Origin: DT-111 sp965263225
GTDB lineage: Bacteria; Bacteroidota; Bacteroidia; Chitinophagales; Saprospiraceae
Length of the DNA: 64,000 nt
Reading direction: 5' to 3'
Assembly (NCBI GenBank): GCA_965263225.1
Contig: CBDHHG010000050.1
Span: 1-64,000 of the forward strand
Both the position numbers and the translations under genes were made by a program. This document shows, piece by piece, positions 10,060 to 20,077 of the stretch; the stretch's first letter is position 1, and every line of letters starts with the position of its first letter. The notes under the pieces were generated by a model. That model searched no databases. It was not told the DNA's origin and saw only the letters and a list, made by a program, of their open reading frames with translations.

Positions 10060-12303
10060 TTACAAGTTCAACCAATAACTGACCTTCAATACTAAGGCTC
10101 GATTTTTGGGTGCGAAAAGTGCCAAGCCGTAGTTATCAGTATATACGAGGAAAACATCCGACATGGGTTTAAATCGCCATTGTAAACGAGAATTGATATT
10201 GAAATTATCCCCTTGCGTATTCCACTGTAGGAAGGTAGTCCAGAAGAGATTCCTGGAGAAGCCAATTTCTATGCGAGGACCTAAGAGAAATATTTGCCGG
10301 GATCCATAAGAAGCGGGAAATTGGAGGTCATTGAAATCTAGGGTCGCACCAAAGCTTCCCCAAGGTTGTTGGCGGTACTTCATCGTTAACATGAGATTAG
10401 ATCTAGTACCATTGTAAAATCCACCGTAGCTTCCGCTTAGTTCATAACTGAAGGTATTCCGGCTATCCGAAGTGAAGCTGACTTGCAGGTTATTGAATTG
10501 ATAGGACTTGGCGGGAAGAGGCGTTTCGTCGGTAAATGAGAAGGGAAATAAGAGATCGATAACGCGATTACTCCACTCGAAACCCAATTCACTTCGTCCG
10601 TTGTAGGTCAAAGTATAGGACAATCGAGTATTGCTTTCGTTGAAGCTGAGGTCATTGTTGAGATACAGGGTGTTGTATAGCCGCCAAGTAGTGTATAACC
10701 ATTTGGTGCTCTCTTTTTTAGGGAAAATGCGATAATCCATACCGGCCGTTTGACTGGTATAACCTAAGCGAATGGTTGTATCCCGCTCTGCATCATAATT
10801 GTTGACCCGCTGTAGAAAGCCCATGTCTTGATAGTAGTTGTCTCCTTGTGTTGAAGCACTGTAAATGGCACCAAATTTTTTGGTAGTGTAACGTACGCCC
10901 CATTTGTAAAACTGATCCTTATCCGTGACGTATGGTTTGAAGGATTGCCCATAACCTCCCCAGGCCCTAACTTTTCCATCTTGAGAAAAGTAAGTGAATT
11001 CAGCACCAATATTCCGACTAAAATTTTGGTAATTGATTTCACTTCCCTCCATGCTTTGCTGATTCAAGAAGTAACCTTTAATGGTGGATCGCTGGAAGAC
11101 TTGGCGATGAAAGGCAAAGGCGGTATAGTTCTGATCGGTCTGAATTTCATTGGCTTTAGTTTGGATATTCATCAAGCCAATTCGCAATTTCTTGTCTATG
11201 TTCCCACTTAAGCGCAAGCCATACAATATCGGTATGGCATTACCATCTTCATCCAAACCAATGCGACGGGAAAAGAAGGGCCTGGCTTGACCGCGGCCAA
11301 AGTCTTCGAAAACATCGGCATTCTCCAAAAAGAAGGTTCTTCTTTCTGGCAGGCGAATGCTAAAACGGGTAACATTAGTCACCTGTTGATCTACCTCTAC
11401 CTGGGAAAAATCTGGATTCAGGGTCAAGTCCAGATTTAGGGCTGGTGTCACGGCCACCTTAGCATCGAAGCCAACAGCGGTCTGATATTCGGCAGGTGTC
11501 TTCTCCGTAAAATCTTGCGTAGATGAGCTATTGATGTAGGGGATAAAAGCAAGGTTCCCATTTTGCTTGGCTGGAGCCTGATCCCAGATCATGGAGCCAG
11601 TATAACCCAAATCTATGGAGCGGAACTGTAATGGGACCTTTGACCAAGTGTGATAACTATTGTCCTTCATGTCACTACGGATGAAGTTGACGCCCCACTC
11701 CGTTCGATTTTCTTCATAACGTAAAGTATTAAACGGAATGGCCATTTCTGCTGTCCAACGATCTTCATAAGATTCTACTTCACCAAACCACCTGTTGTCC
11801 CAGTTCTGATTCATGCCTCTAGGCGGCCCTCCCCGATTACCAGTATAACCCGTTATCAATGTCTCCATTTGCACCCCTGCTGGGTTAATCCCAAAGACAA
11901 AACCATTCGTTTTCTGGGCAACGGGATCAAGTACAATAGCAAAGCCATCTCCCCGCCAAAAATCTAGATCTCGTTTCAGGGTTTGAATGACATAATCGCG
12001 ATCTCCATGGCAAGTGATGCCAACGTAAAGGAACTGCTCGTCATAAGTTAGACGTACTTCTGTTTTACGATCAGCTCTTCGGTCATCGACGGGAAAGCTC
12101 ATCCAGAAATCTGTAGCGACATCAGATTCTTGCCAAATGGCTTCATCAAGAACCCCATCAATCTGGATTTTCTCTTGTGCTCGGGTAATGCGAATAGTGA
12201 AGTCATCATCATCATTGCTAGCCAGGAGAAGCCCTGGGCATAAGAGTACGAGGGTTGCACTAAGAAGAGGGGCAACTGATAGAGTTCTCATACGAGTGGT
12301 CAT
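10060..12303 (-). CDS. DUF5916 outer-membrane protein with CBM9-like N-terminal domain
   Basis: After a signal peptide (hydrophobic VAPLLSATLVLLCPGLLLAS) comes a CBM9-like module starting IQIDGVLDEAIWQ and including RRADRKTEVRLTYDEQFLYV. The remainder (about residues 240-745) shows alternating strands and ends in an aromatic-rich LVLKVSYWLNL, as expected of an outer-membrane beta-barrel. This is the architecture of DUF5916 proteins, common in Bacteroidota and of unknown function. The start at 12303 (MTTRMRTL) is preferred to an upstream ATG at 12357 because the signal peptide follows directly; 12291 is also possible. Confidence 0.8.
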   Translation of the reverse strand: MTTRMRTLSVAPLLSATLVLLCPGLLLASNDDDDFTIRITRAQEKIQIDGVLDEAIWQESDVATDFWMSFPVDDRRADRKTEVRLTYDEQFLYVGITCHGDRDYVIQTLKRDLDFWRGDGFAIVLDPVAQKTNGFVFGINPAGVQMETLITGYTGNRGGPPRGMNQNWDNRWFGEVESYEDRWTAEMAIPFNTLRYEENRTEWGVNFIRSDMKDNSYHTWSKVPLQFRSIDLGYTGSMIWDQAPAKQNGNLAFIPYINSSSTQDFTEKTPAEYQTAVGFDAKVAVTPALNLDLTLNPDFSQVEVDQQVTNVTRFSIRLPERRTFFLENADVFEDFGRGQARPFFSRRIGLDEDGNAIPILYGLRLSGNIDKKLRIGLMNIQTKANEIQTDQNYTAFAFHRQVFQRSTIKGYFLNQQSMEGSEINYQNFSRNIGAEFTYFSQDGKVRAWGGYGQSFKPYVTDKDQFYKWGVRYTTKKFGAIYSASTQGDNYYQDMGFLQRVNNYDAERDTTIRLGYTSQTAGMDYRIFPKKESTKWLYTTWRLYNTLYLNNDLSFNESNTRLSYTLTYNGRSELGFEWSNRVIDLLFPFSFTDETPLPAKSYQFNNLQVSFTSDSRNTFSYELSGSYGGFYNGTRSNLMLTMKYRQQPWGSFGATLDFNDLQFPASYGSRQIFLLGPRIEIGFSRNLFWTTFLQWNTQGDNFNINSRLQWRFKPMSDVFLVYTDNYGLALFAPKNRALVLKVSYWLNL

Positions 12304-12530
12304 GTTTAAAGCTCTGGTCGTCGAATGTCGTTGAGCCAATAAAGATAGATAAAGCAATTGGCCCGACCTATCGAATGTTAATAAATCGCAAAGTGAGGCC
12401 TGGATCAGCTTAGGAGATCGATTAAAATGGATCGTTTGGTTCGACTTTCCGAGGAGTTTCCTAACTTAAGCGAAAGAAAAATAATTCTACCTCGAAAGGT
12501 ACCAAAGAACCCGTAATAACATCAATATCT

Positions 12531-14486
12531 ATGTCAAAGAACATCGAATGGCATAAAGTGCTGGAGAACCCAGCTGACTTGCCAGAAGGTCGTGTCACCA
12601 CCGTTACTGCTGCCCATCAAAGTTTTTGCTTAACCCACTATCAAGGCGAATTTGGGTGTTTAACCAATAAATGTCCTCACCAGGGCGGACCATTAGGAGA
12701 AGGTTCTATTGAAAAAGGTTTCTTGCGTTGTCCATGGCACGGCTGGGATTATCATCCCTTGACTGGGCGCCCACCTGGAGGCTTTGATGATGCTGTAGAC
12801 ACTTTCCCCGTGGAGATTAGAAAGGATGGCGTGTATATTGGTGTTCCTGTAGAACCGCCTCATGAGACGACCCTAACGGATATTATGGTGGAAACGATGG
12901 TGAATTGGGGGGTAGAGGTTGGATTTGGCATGGTGGGGCATTCGAATCTGGGATTAGCTGATGCCATTCGTCGACAGGAAGGGAGAGGTAAGATTCGATT
13001 CTATGGTATCCGACACGAGGGAGCAGCGGCCTTTGCAGCCTCAGCTTACGGAAAACTTATGGGGAAACCGGCATTTTGCTTTACCATTGCTGGACCAGGC
13101 GCTACCAACCTTTTTACGGGACTATGGGATGCCAAAGTGGACCGCGCTCCAATCTTGGCCCTAACTGGACAGGTGGCCACGCAGGTAGTGGGTACGGGCA
13201 ATTTCCAAGAACTGGACTTGGTGAACGCTTTCCAGTCGGTGGCGGCTTTCAACCACCGTGCCCAAAAAGATAGTAAACACGCAGAATTAATGAGTTTGGC
13301 GGTGAAGCATGCCATCCTTCGCCGCGATGTTTCACACCTGACCTTCCCCGATGAAATGCAAACCCTGCCAGCTAAGGAGGGATCTGAAGCACAGACTCCA
13401 ACGGGCCGCATCACGCCGCAGCAGATCTCCCCTCCCAAGGAGATGCTAGAGCAGGCAATTGCTTTGCTACAACAAGCTAAACGACCCATTATCATCGCAG
13501 GGCATGGCTCTAAATTCCACATGTCAGAGATCATTGCCCTGGCGGAGCGTTTGAATTGCCCCGTGATGACGACTTTCAAAGGGAAAGGACAGATTTCGGA
13601 TAGCCATCCACTGGCAGGTGGGGTACTGGGGCGAAGTGGAACGCCGGTAGCCTCGTGGTTTATGAATGAATGTGACGTTATTCTAGCCTTGGGAGCCTCT
13701 TTCTCCAAGCATACTGGGATAACCCATAAAAAGAAGATCATTCAGGTGGACTTCGATCCGCTAGCCTTAAGCAAATTCCATAAGATCGATTGCCAGCTAT
13801 GGGGTGAGATTTCTGTAACGGTGAAAGCTATGAGAGAGGCGCTCCAAGGAGCTTTACAGGCGGAAGATCAAAGGGGGGAATTAGCTGAACGTTGGGCCAT
13901 CTGGAAGAAAGAAAAAGCGAAGCGTTTACGAGATGATCATGGGAATGGAGTGAGTTCGATTGCCGTATTTGAAGCGATGAATCGCCTAGCACCAGAAAAT
14001 GCTGTGATGTGTGTTGATGTAGGGAATAATGCCTACTCATTTGGTCGCTATTATGAAAGTAAGTCGCACAACTCCTTCCTAATGTCAGGGTATCTAGGTT
14101 CCATTGGTTTCGCCTATCCTGCAGCCATTGGCGCCTGGGCAGCTGTGGGCCATGAACGTCCCGTCGTGGCAGTAGCCGGAGATGGAGGGTTTGTACAGTA
14201 CCTTGGAGAGATTACGACAGCCGTAAAGTACAATATGAACATCAAGTTGATTCTCTTGAATAATAGCGAGTTGGGCAAGATATCCAAAGAGCAGCGGGCG
14301 GCGGAATTAGAGGTCTGGAAAACCAGTTTGCACAATCCCAACTTTGCTGAATATGCTAATTCTTGTGGTGCTTTGGGGATTAGAGTGACGCAGAAAGGTG
14401 AAGCGTTGGATAAAGCCATGCAAGAGGTTTTTGCGCATGAGGGTCCAGCCGTTTTGGAGATTCTAACCGATGTTGGGTTGATTTAA
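12531..14486 (+). CDS. Rieske [2Fe-2S] domain fused to ThDP-dependent (POX/AHAS-like) enzyme
   Basis: Residues 1-110 are a Rieske ferredoxin domain with both ligand pairs: C48-P-H50 and C67-P-W-H70. Residues about 115-650 are a complete thiamine-diphosphate enzyme of the acetolactate synthase / pyruvate oxidase type: catalytic glutamate in RHEGAAAF (about 163-170), central domain (RPIIIAGHGS), and the ThDP-Mg motif starting AVAGDGGF and reaching LLNNSELG. The family condenses or oxidises 2-oxo acids. A Rieske cluster suggests electron transfer from the hydroxyethyl-ThDP intermediate, but this is inference. No separate FAD motif was identified. It stands alone, convergent with the serine hydrolase gene. 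Confidence 0.85.
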   Translation: MSKNIEWHKVLENPADLPEGRVTTVTAAHQSFCLTHYQGEFGCLTNKCPHQGGPLGEGSIEKGFLRCPWHGWDYHPLTGRPPGGFDDAVDTFPVEIRKDGVYIGVPVEPPHETTLTDIMVETMVNWGVEVGFGMVGHSNLGLADAIRRQEGRGKIRFYGIRHEGAAAFAASAYGKLMGKPAFCFTIAGPGATNLFTGLWDAKVDRAPILALTGQVATQVVGTGNFQELDLVNAFQSVAAFNHRAQKDSKHAELMSLAVKHAILRRDVSHLTFPDEMQTLPAKEGSEAQTPTGRITPQQISPPKEMLEQAIALLQQAKRPIIIAGHGSKFHMSEIIALAERLNCPVMTTFKGKGQISDSHPLAGGVLGRSGTPVASWFMNECDVILALGASFSKHTGITHKKKIIQVDFDPLALSKFHKIDCQLWGEISVTVKAMREALQGALQAEDQRGELAERWAIWKKEKAKRLRDDHGNGVSSIAVFEAMNRLAPENAVMCVDVGNNAYSFGRYYESKSHNSFLMSGYLGSIGFAYPAAIGAWAAVGHERPVVAVAGDGGFVQYLGEITTAVKYNMNIKLILLNNSELGKISKEQRAAELEVWKTSLHNPNFAEYANSCGALGIRVTQKGEALDKAMQEVFAHEGPAVLEILTDVGLI

Positions 14487-14501
14487 AAATGGTCTTTCAT
14501 A

Positions 14502-15644
14502 TCACTCACTGACCTGGTAGGTGTTGAGAATTTCATCTGCCAGTTGGTTGAGCAGTTGGTGTACACCTTCTCCCGCGACATTGGTGACAAGAAAAACGCC
14601 TAACTGCAATTCTGGGATCAGTGTTACCCAGGAGGAAGTGCCATAGGCGCCGCCATTCTGAAAGACTCGATCTGGATTATCGCCATCTTTGAAAATCTGC
14701 CAAAATAGACCTGCTTCAAAATCACCGAATTTTCCATTCCATAGTTCTTGACGAGCAGTGAGGGCTACGGTCGAAGTGGTATCAAGATGGAACTGTAGGT
14801 ATTTGATCATATCTCTGGTGGAAGCGAGAATGCCACCTTCTGCCATCATATCTTTTTCAGCTCGGATCGGCATGCGAGTGCCGTTCATATTTTGACCGTA
14901 GGCCAGTTTAGTGGTATCGATGGCTGTTACTTGCAGCTCGGTTTGTGACATGCCTAGCGGATCCAGAATCTTCGCTTTTAGCAATTCCCTGTATGAATTT
15001 TCGTACATATTTTCCAAAAGATAACCCAGTAAATTTGGGCCTGCATTGGAATAGACGAATAGGGTTCCAGGTACGGTATCCAATTGGAAGGAGCTCAGAC
15101 TTTCAAAGAAATCCGCCTTGGAGAAACCTTCTTGTAATGTATTGATACGGAAAGGGAGTTTGTCCCAATCAGGATTGTCAAAAAGGTTCGGGCTCTCAGG
15201 AAAAAGGTGTGGAAGACCACTTTGGTGGGTAGCTAAGTGTCGATAGGTTATGGGCTTTCCCTGGAAGGCTAGGTTGGGGAAGCTATCGGCTAATTGCAGT
15301 CGGATATCCTGGTCTATGGTGGTTTTACCTTCAGCCAATGCATGAGCTAGCAATGTCCCGGTAAAAGTTTTGGTCAAAGAAGCCATTTCATATAGGGTGG
15401 AGCCGTTGGGACTTTGCCCGTTTAGTAGCTGTCCCTTGTGTATTTCCTGAGTTTGATCTCTGATGATAATGCCAATGCTTAATGCTGGCCAGTTTTGAGC
15501 ACTGAACAGGCTATCTACGATTTGTTGCACCTGTACAAGGCGGGGATCGGTGGGCTCGCTATTTGTTTCACACGCGGATAAGATCAATAAGAGCGCAATG
15601 GGTAGGAAACACTTTGAGTGTGTTTGAATCGAGTTGGATTTCAT
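14502..15644 (-). CDS. Serine hydrolase (beta-lactamase class C-like) lipoprotein
   Basis: A 380-residue protein with lipobox (LILSAC, Cys about 25). The class C / DD-peptidase motifs are visible: SxxK as SLTK (about residue 92) and YxN as YSN (about 199). A GG..TSSW motif near 340 may serve as the third box. Members hydrolyse beta-lactams, D-peptides or esters in the periplasm; which one is not decidable. It is transcribed toward the two-component genes' 3' neighbour side but is separated from them by 36 bp and on the same strand. Confidence 0.8.
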   Translation of the reverse strand: MKSNSIQTHSKCFLPIALLLILSACETNSEPTDPRLVQVQQIVDSLFSAQNWPALSIGIIIRDQTQEIHKGQLLNGQSPNGSTLYEMASLTKTFTGTLLAHALAEGKTTIDQDIRLQLADSFPNLAFQGKPITYRHLATHQSGLPHLFPESPNLFDNPDWDKLPFRINTLQEGFSKADFFESLSSFQLDTVPGTLFVYSNAGPNLLGYLLENMYENSYRELLKAKILDPLGMSQTELQVTAIDTTKLAYGQNMNGTRMPIRAEKDMMAEGGILASTRDMIKYLQFHLDTTSTVALTARQELWNGKFGDFEAGLFWQIFKDGDNPDRVFQNGGAYGTSSWVTLIPELQLGVFLVTNVAGEGVHQLLNQLADEILNTYQVSE

Positions 15645-15680
15645 AAAATAAAGATAACCAATTTGAAGGCTTTGCGCCAG

Positions 15681-16400
15681 TCACAAATGGGATTGTGTTC
15701 CCTTTTCTTCTTTTACATTTAGGATAAAACCTACCTTGAATACATTCTCAATCGTAATATTGGGGTCGGGGGTCAGCAATTTTCTTAATCGACAAATAAA
15801 TACATCAAAACTCCTACCTAGGAAGTAATCGTTTTTACCATAGATTTGTTCCACTGCCTCTTCCCGACGAAGAATTCGATTTTTGTGTTGACAAAGCAAT
15901 TGCAAAACTGCCGTTTCCTTTTCCGTGATTCGTTGCAATTCTCCGTTTCGGACCAGTTCCTGGCGCTGGGCATCGAACAAGAATTCACCTACTTGAAATT
16001 GAGTGGGCAACTGCTCTTTCACAGCAAACTTTTGCCGACGAAGGATGACTTTAATTTTGCACAAGAGTTCGTCTTCGTCGAAGGGCTTTGTGATATAGTC
16101 TTCAGCTCCTAATTGATATCCTTTTAGGCGATCTTCTTTAAGTAAGCGGGCGGTGAGAAAAAGGAAGGGCGTACGATGGTCTGATTCAAAGATATGCTTG
16201 GCTAAACTGAAGCCATTCATGCCTGGCATCATTACATCTAAGATGCAAAGGTCGACCGGCTGTTTTTTAAATTGAGCAAGGCCAGCTAGCGCATCTCTGC
16301 ACCATTTCACCTGATACCCTGCTCCTTCAAGGAATTCCATCAAGAGAAATCCCAAATTAAGGTCATCCTCTACCACTAAAATTTTACTTCCGTTAGGCAT
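15681..16400 (-). CDS. OmpR-family response regulator
   Basis: A 239-residue regulator. The receiver domain (about 1-120) has the acidic pocket VVEDD, phosphoacceptor Asp in CILDVMMPGMNGF (about residue 54) and conserved TKPF lysine (about 104). The C-terminal winged helix (about 140-235) contains ITEKETAVLQLLC and FDVFICRLRKLL. It overlaps the upstream histidine kinase by 8 bp, so the two form a cognate pair. The regulon is unknown. Confidence 0.9.
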   Translation of the reverse strand: MPNGSKILVVEDDLNLGFLLMEFLEGAGYQVKWCRDALAGLAQFKKQPVDLCILDVMMPGMNGFSLAKHIFESDHRTPFLFLTARLLKEDRLKGYQLGAEDYITKPFDEDELLCKIKVILRRQKFAVKEQLPTQFQVGEFLFDAQRQELVRNGELQRITEKETAVLQLLCQHKNRILRREEAVEQIYGKNDYFLGRSFDVFICRLRKLLTPDPNITIENVFKVGFILNVKEEKGTQSHL

Positions 16401-17638
16401 AGGCTAATTTTTGAGCATAGGGTAAGTGAATATCGACAGCAGTTCCATTTTGCGATGAGCTCACCAATTTAATATGCCCTTCGTGCAAATCAACGATCTT
16501 CTTTACATAGGCGAGGCCGAGGCCAAACCCCTTTTGTCCCGTCATCTTGGCATGGGGACCCCGCTGGAATTTCTGGAACATCCTTTTTTGCTGTGCCTGA
16601 CTTATGCCAGGCCCATTGTCACTAACTCGAATCAACAATCCTGCTAGCGTTTCTTTCATGACTATCTTGATGATCGCTCCGTGGGGGGAGTACTTGAGGG
16701 CATTATCCAGTAGATTACGGATGGCATTACCTAGATGGAAGGGGTCACCCAATACTGGGGGGAGGTTGGGAGATGATGTATACCTTACTTCTGCTTGACT
16801 ATTGGATATTTGAAGACTCATTTCTCTTAATATCTTCTCCACCAATTGCGGTGGATTAATGTGCTCTTTCTTGAGAATGTAATCTTCTTGTTCCAATCTT
16901 GCCAGATGCAACACCCGATCCACCTGCTCCATCAACTGAGCACTTTCTTGCTGGATAATGTCAAGGTATTTACTGTTGGGCCGCATGTCTTGTTTTTTCG
17001 ACAGTAGTTTACTGGCTAACTTGATGTTGGTTAAGGGAGTTCTGAATTCGTGGGTCATGTGATTAAAATAATCCAGGTTCCTTTCGCTCATGCGTTTTTG
17101 CCGAATCAGATAGTAAGACGAAACCACGAAGGACTAATGCGATGAACAATATAATGGCGAAGGACGAATAAGCCATAAAACTCAATCGATCTAAGATGAA
17201 AGATTCTTCATTGGCAAAGTCGATATTTAGGTAATGGTTTTCATCCTCTATAAGAGGAGATAAGGAGCAGCTATGAGGACTAGGGGCATCCGCTGGTTTT
17301 TCCAAGACGCTAATTTCATAGGGCATATCTAGCTTGTAGAAAGCGAGCGCTTCCTTTAGTACTGCATTACCCTCAACCGTGCGAAAGATGGAGTCCAGCT
17401 TAATTTGGCAACCTCCCTTTTTGCCGGTGGCTGCACAGCTATTGGTGATCTCTGCACAGCTTTTGGTAGCTGCCATTTGTTCAACAGCATTACATAAAGC
17501 CATGTCCACTCGATGGCTGAACTGTTCTTCTAAGAGTTCGGTGGAATGCTGAATCCAGCGTAATTGAAAAAAGATCAAGGCTGTCAGGGCTACTGTTGAG
17601 GCCCCGATAATCCACCAGCCGTAGTTGAATTTCTTCAT
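16393..17638 (-). pseudogene. Sensor histidine kinase, single frameshift between sensor and kinase halves
   Basis: The start at 17638 (MKKFNYGWW) gives a membrane anchor, a periplasmic Cys-rich sensor (about residues 30-150) and a second membrane helix (FAIILFIALVL). The kinase half carries the H-box (HMTHEFRTPL), N-box (LLDNALKYS) and G-boxes (DNGPGIS, KGFGLGL). The frame changes near 17127; removing one base there turns VLRGF into a continuous VLVVSSYYLIRQKR helix end and joins both halves. It therefore reads as one intact kinase with either a recent mutation or a sequencing error. It partners the overlapping regulator. Confidence 0.8.
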
Positions 17639-17803
17639 AGGTTTTGAGCTAAATACCCTACAAAGAAAACTCATTTCCCCTTGTCTAGCTTAGCGTTTAA
17701 CAGCTCTTTAACAAGTGACTAACAAGTGTGCAACACAAAGCTACTTAGGTTGCCCATACCTTTGTCCTATCGAATTATTATAGAACTATTAAATTATTTC
17801 ACC

Positions 17804-18199
17804 ATGAAAGTATTTCAATTTGCTTTGGCACTGGTTTGCTGTCTTTTCGTAGCCGGGCTTTCAGCACAAACGGCTAATTCATCCTGTTCACCCGAAAAGA
17901 TCGCCGCTTGCAAGGCTAAGGTTGATCAATCAACTGCAACAGCCAAATTGACCAAACAGCCAGACTGTGGTAAAGATGATCCTTGTTGCTGGCCATGCCC
18001 TCCGGGTTGCTGTGCAGTCATGACTTCTACGTCTGCGGCTATGGCGTCCATTGCGGGACTTGTGTTAGCCACACAAGGCAGCAACCCCCAAAAAACCGAA
18101 AAATCTTCCGACTGCAAACCGAGTTCCTGTCAACCCGCTAAGTGCAAACCAAGTGCTACTAAGGCCAGAACCAAAACACTGGTGGCCGCCAAGTTGTAG
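17804..18199 (+). CDS. Small secreted cysteine-rich protein
   Basis: The start at 17804 is chosen because a Sec signal peptide follows at once (VFQFALALVCCLFVAGLSAQ); the in-frame extension upstream to 17726 lacks sense. The mature protein of about 110 residues holds more than ten cysteines, including GKDDPCCWPCPPGCC and CKPSSCQPAKCKP, and a basic C-terminus. No family is recognised. The cysteines could bind metal or form disulfides. It is divergent from the sensor kinase, whose sensor is also Cys-rich, so a regulatory link is conceivable but unproven. A terminator follows. Confidence 0.65.
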   Translation: MKVFQFALALVCCLFVAGLSAQTANSSCSPEKIAACKAKVDQSTATAKLTKQPDCGKDDPCCWPCPPGCCAVMTSTSAAMASIAGLVLATQGSNPQKTEKSSDCKPSSCQPAKCKPSATKARTKTLVAAKL

Positions 18200-18220
18200 T
18201 AAAAATTGCACAAATTGTAA

Positions 18221-18249
18221 TAGCCCACAAACCTCTGATTTGTGGGCTA
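18221..18249 (+). terminator. Terminator hairpin after Cys-rich gene
   Basis: A perfect 11-bp stem (TAGCCCACAAA / TTTGTGGGCTA) with a 7-nt loop, 22 bp after the stop codon. The T tract downstream is weak (AACTCCTTTCTTTC). Confidence 0.75.
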
Positions 18250-18342
18250 AACTCCTTTCTTTCAGCTAACAAACAAAGTCCCAAAAATGTACCAAATCGT
18301 GTACGGTTTGGGGAACTATGGTCTTTACTCCTTCAACTACTC

Positions 18343-19131
18343 CTAGTCATTCTCTTGCAGATGACGATACTTAGGATTTCTCCATCTATACTTCCGTATG
18401 CTGCTCTCTACCCCCTTCTGCTTTAATTTCGCCTTAATCAATTCGGAAGCTTTAGTACGGACTTCTGCTTCTCCCTTTTGATGCTCTTCCACCAATTCTA
18501 TGGCTAGGTACCCCGGAATCTTATTCGTAAACACCAGGGCTTGTAAGGGCAGCAAGGTGATGCTATTATCTGAAAAGCCTTCCTTACCGACTTCGATGTT
18601 CTTTTTTTGATACAAACTGGAACGACTGTGCCGCTTCTGGTGAGGGTAGGCGACTTCTATCTCGAGTTTTTGATTCTTTAGGCCGCTGTGAGTGGCTAAG
18701 TACTTACCGGGTTTGAAGTATTGGGTAATATAAAGATCGTTCTCTTGTAGGTTCTTAGAGTCAAAATTAGGACGCTTCCCTTCTGGGTTTTTGGATAGTC
18801 GGACACGATAGGCTCGATCAGACTTTGTAGCACAGAAAAGAACATGCCCTTTTTTCCCAACTTGAAAAACTGATCGACTTCCTCCCTTTTTACTTTGAGC
18901 TAGCACAGCATCCATGTCAATGTTAACTTGGGTGGCATCAACCTGCTCATCCACAAGGACTTCAAATTCAGCGACAATTTCCTTTTTCAGGTATACGGTA
19001 CCGAAGTAGGCGCCAGCTTCCTTCAATTGGTGAACCCTACAGGCTAGAATACTGACAAATCGACTATCAAAGGTAGTTTTATTAATAATATTTCTATTTA
19101 AACGCATTTTCTTTACTTTTAGGTTGAACAA
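18343..19131 (-). CDS. Unknown protein, third gene of unknown operon
   Basis: A 262-residue, basic, soluble protein without signal peptide or recognisable motif. It contains predicted beta-rich stretches (AYFGTVYLKKEIVAEFEVLV, KGHVLFCATKSDRAYRVRL) and a highly basic C-terminus (RKYRWRNPKYRHLQ). It is the last gene in a row of three minus-strand genes with 22 bp and 9 bp spacers. The start could be residue 1 (MFNLKVKKM) or Met9. I do not recognise the family. Confidence 0.65.
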   Translation of the reverse strand: MFNLKVKKMRLNRNIINKTTFDSRFVSILACRVHQLKEAGAYFGTVYLKKEIVAEFEVLVDEQVDATQVNIDMDAVLAQSKKGGSRSVFQVGKKGHVLFCATKSDRAYRVRLSKNPEGKRPNFDSKNLQENDLYITQYFKPGKYLATHSGLKNQKLEIEVAYPHQKRHSRSSLYQKKNIEVGKEGFSDNSITLLPLQALVFTNKIPGYLAIELVEEHQKGEAEVRTKASELIKAKLKQKGVESSIRKYRWRNPKYRHLQEND

Positions 19132-19153
19132 ATAAACTACTGTGTATCCTACC

Positions 19154-20068
19154 TCAATTACCTACATCAGCTAAGACAAGGAATTCGTCATCGGTAATGT
19201 CCACATCCACATTGGCTACTGGCAATAGAACCGGGATTAGGCTCCCTGAAGTCAGGATAGGATAGGGTTCTGGAAATTCGTAAATCGGATTGTCAGCAGC
19301 TAAAGCTTGTGCCACTACGGTTAAAATGGTATCAAATAAGCCTAGACTAGTTCCTAGGAGATCAGAGAGCCATTCGTCAATATCATCGAAAATATCAAGT
19401 GCTCCTACGATAAGATCCACAATCCCACCCAATAGCCATTCAATGAGATCTGCAACAAAACCAGGTGCACCGCTCAAGAAGTTGTCTATCGCCTCATCAA
19501 TGGCAGCGTCTAAAATATTGCCAATCACATCAGCTATATCGATGATGTCAAGGTCTAGCCAGATCGGGTCTAATAGAAACTGCCAGCGATTTGCATTGTC
19601 GCTGAAATAGGCTTGATGATCGCTTTGCCCAGCATTGGCGGGATTGTTAAAGTAGTTCGTGACCACATTAAAGGCTCCTGATATCTCCGCCTCGATAATG
19701 TTACCAAGGTCCAAATCAATACCAAAGTCAATATCATCCTCAAAAAGGCAGTACGAGGGAATTTCGAGTACGCAGCCTACAATGGGTAGCCAGAAAAGAC
19801 AAATGCTAGGTGTGCAAATAGTGGGTAGGTCGATGCCGATCTGAAGGGATAGAGGATCGATGACCACATCTAGTTCACTCAGTACCACTCGATCCGGGGA
19901 ATTTTGTAGGTTAATGCTTCCTCCTTCCAGTCTGACTCCTACGCCATAACCAGCCGTGAAAGGACCTAGATCCACACTATTCGAATTATCCCAAGAAAAT
20001 TCATCTCGAATTCTATTGAATAATGCGCTAAAGGCTTCTTCCGAAACCGCAATTCTAATATGTTGCAT
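19154..20068 (-). CDS. Unknown acidic protein, second gene of unknown operon
   Basis: A 304-residue, very acidic protein (many Asp in FEDDIDFGIDLDLGN and LDLDIIDIADVIGN) with alternating hydrophobic residues and no signal peptide. Residues 85-115 hold several cysteines in a hydrophobic context (PTICTPSICLFWLPIVGC). The amphipathic pattern, with long strands followed by helices near 190-260 (LIEWLLGGIVDLIVGAL), would suit a lipid-binding or membrane-inserting fold, possibly TULIP-like, but this is a weak inference. It lies between two other unknown genes in a tight operon. Confidence 0.65.
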   Translation of the reverse strand: MQHIRIAVSEEAFSALFNRIRDEFSWDNSNSVDLGPFTAGYGVGVRLEGGSINLQNSPDRVVLSELDVVIDPLSLQIGIDLPTICTPSICLFWLPIVGCVLEIPSYCLFEDDIDFGIDLDLGNIIEAEISGAFNVVTNYFNNPANAGQSDHQAYFSDNANRWQFLLDPIWLDLDIIDIADVIGNILDAAIDEAIDNFLSGAPGFVADLIEWLLGGIVDLIVGALDIFDDIDEWLSDLLGTSLGLFDTILTVVAQALAADNPIYEFPEPYPILTSGSLIPVLLPVANVDVDITDDEFLVLADVGN

Positions 20069-20077
20069 ATTTGGGGA

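Noticed and set aside
13046..13741. Open frame of 231 codons on the minus strand
   Set aside because: It lies wholly inside the Rieske-ThDP gene, with no motif and unnatural composition.
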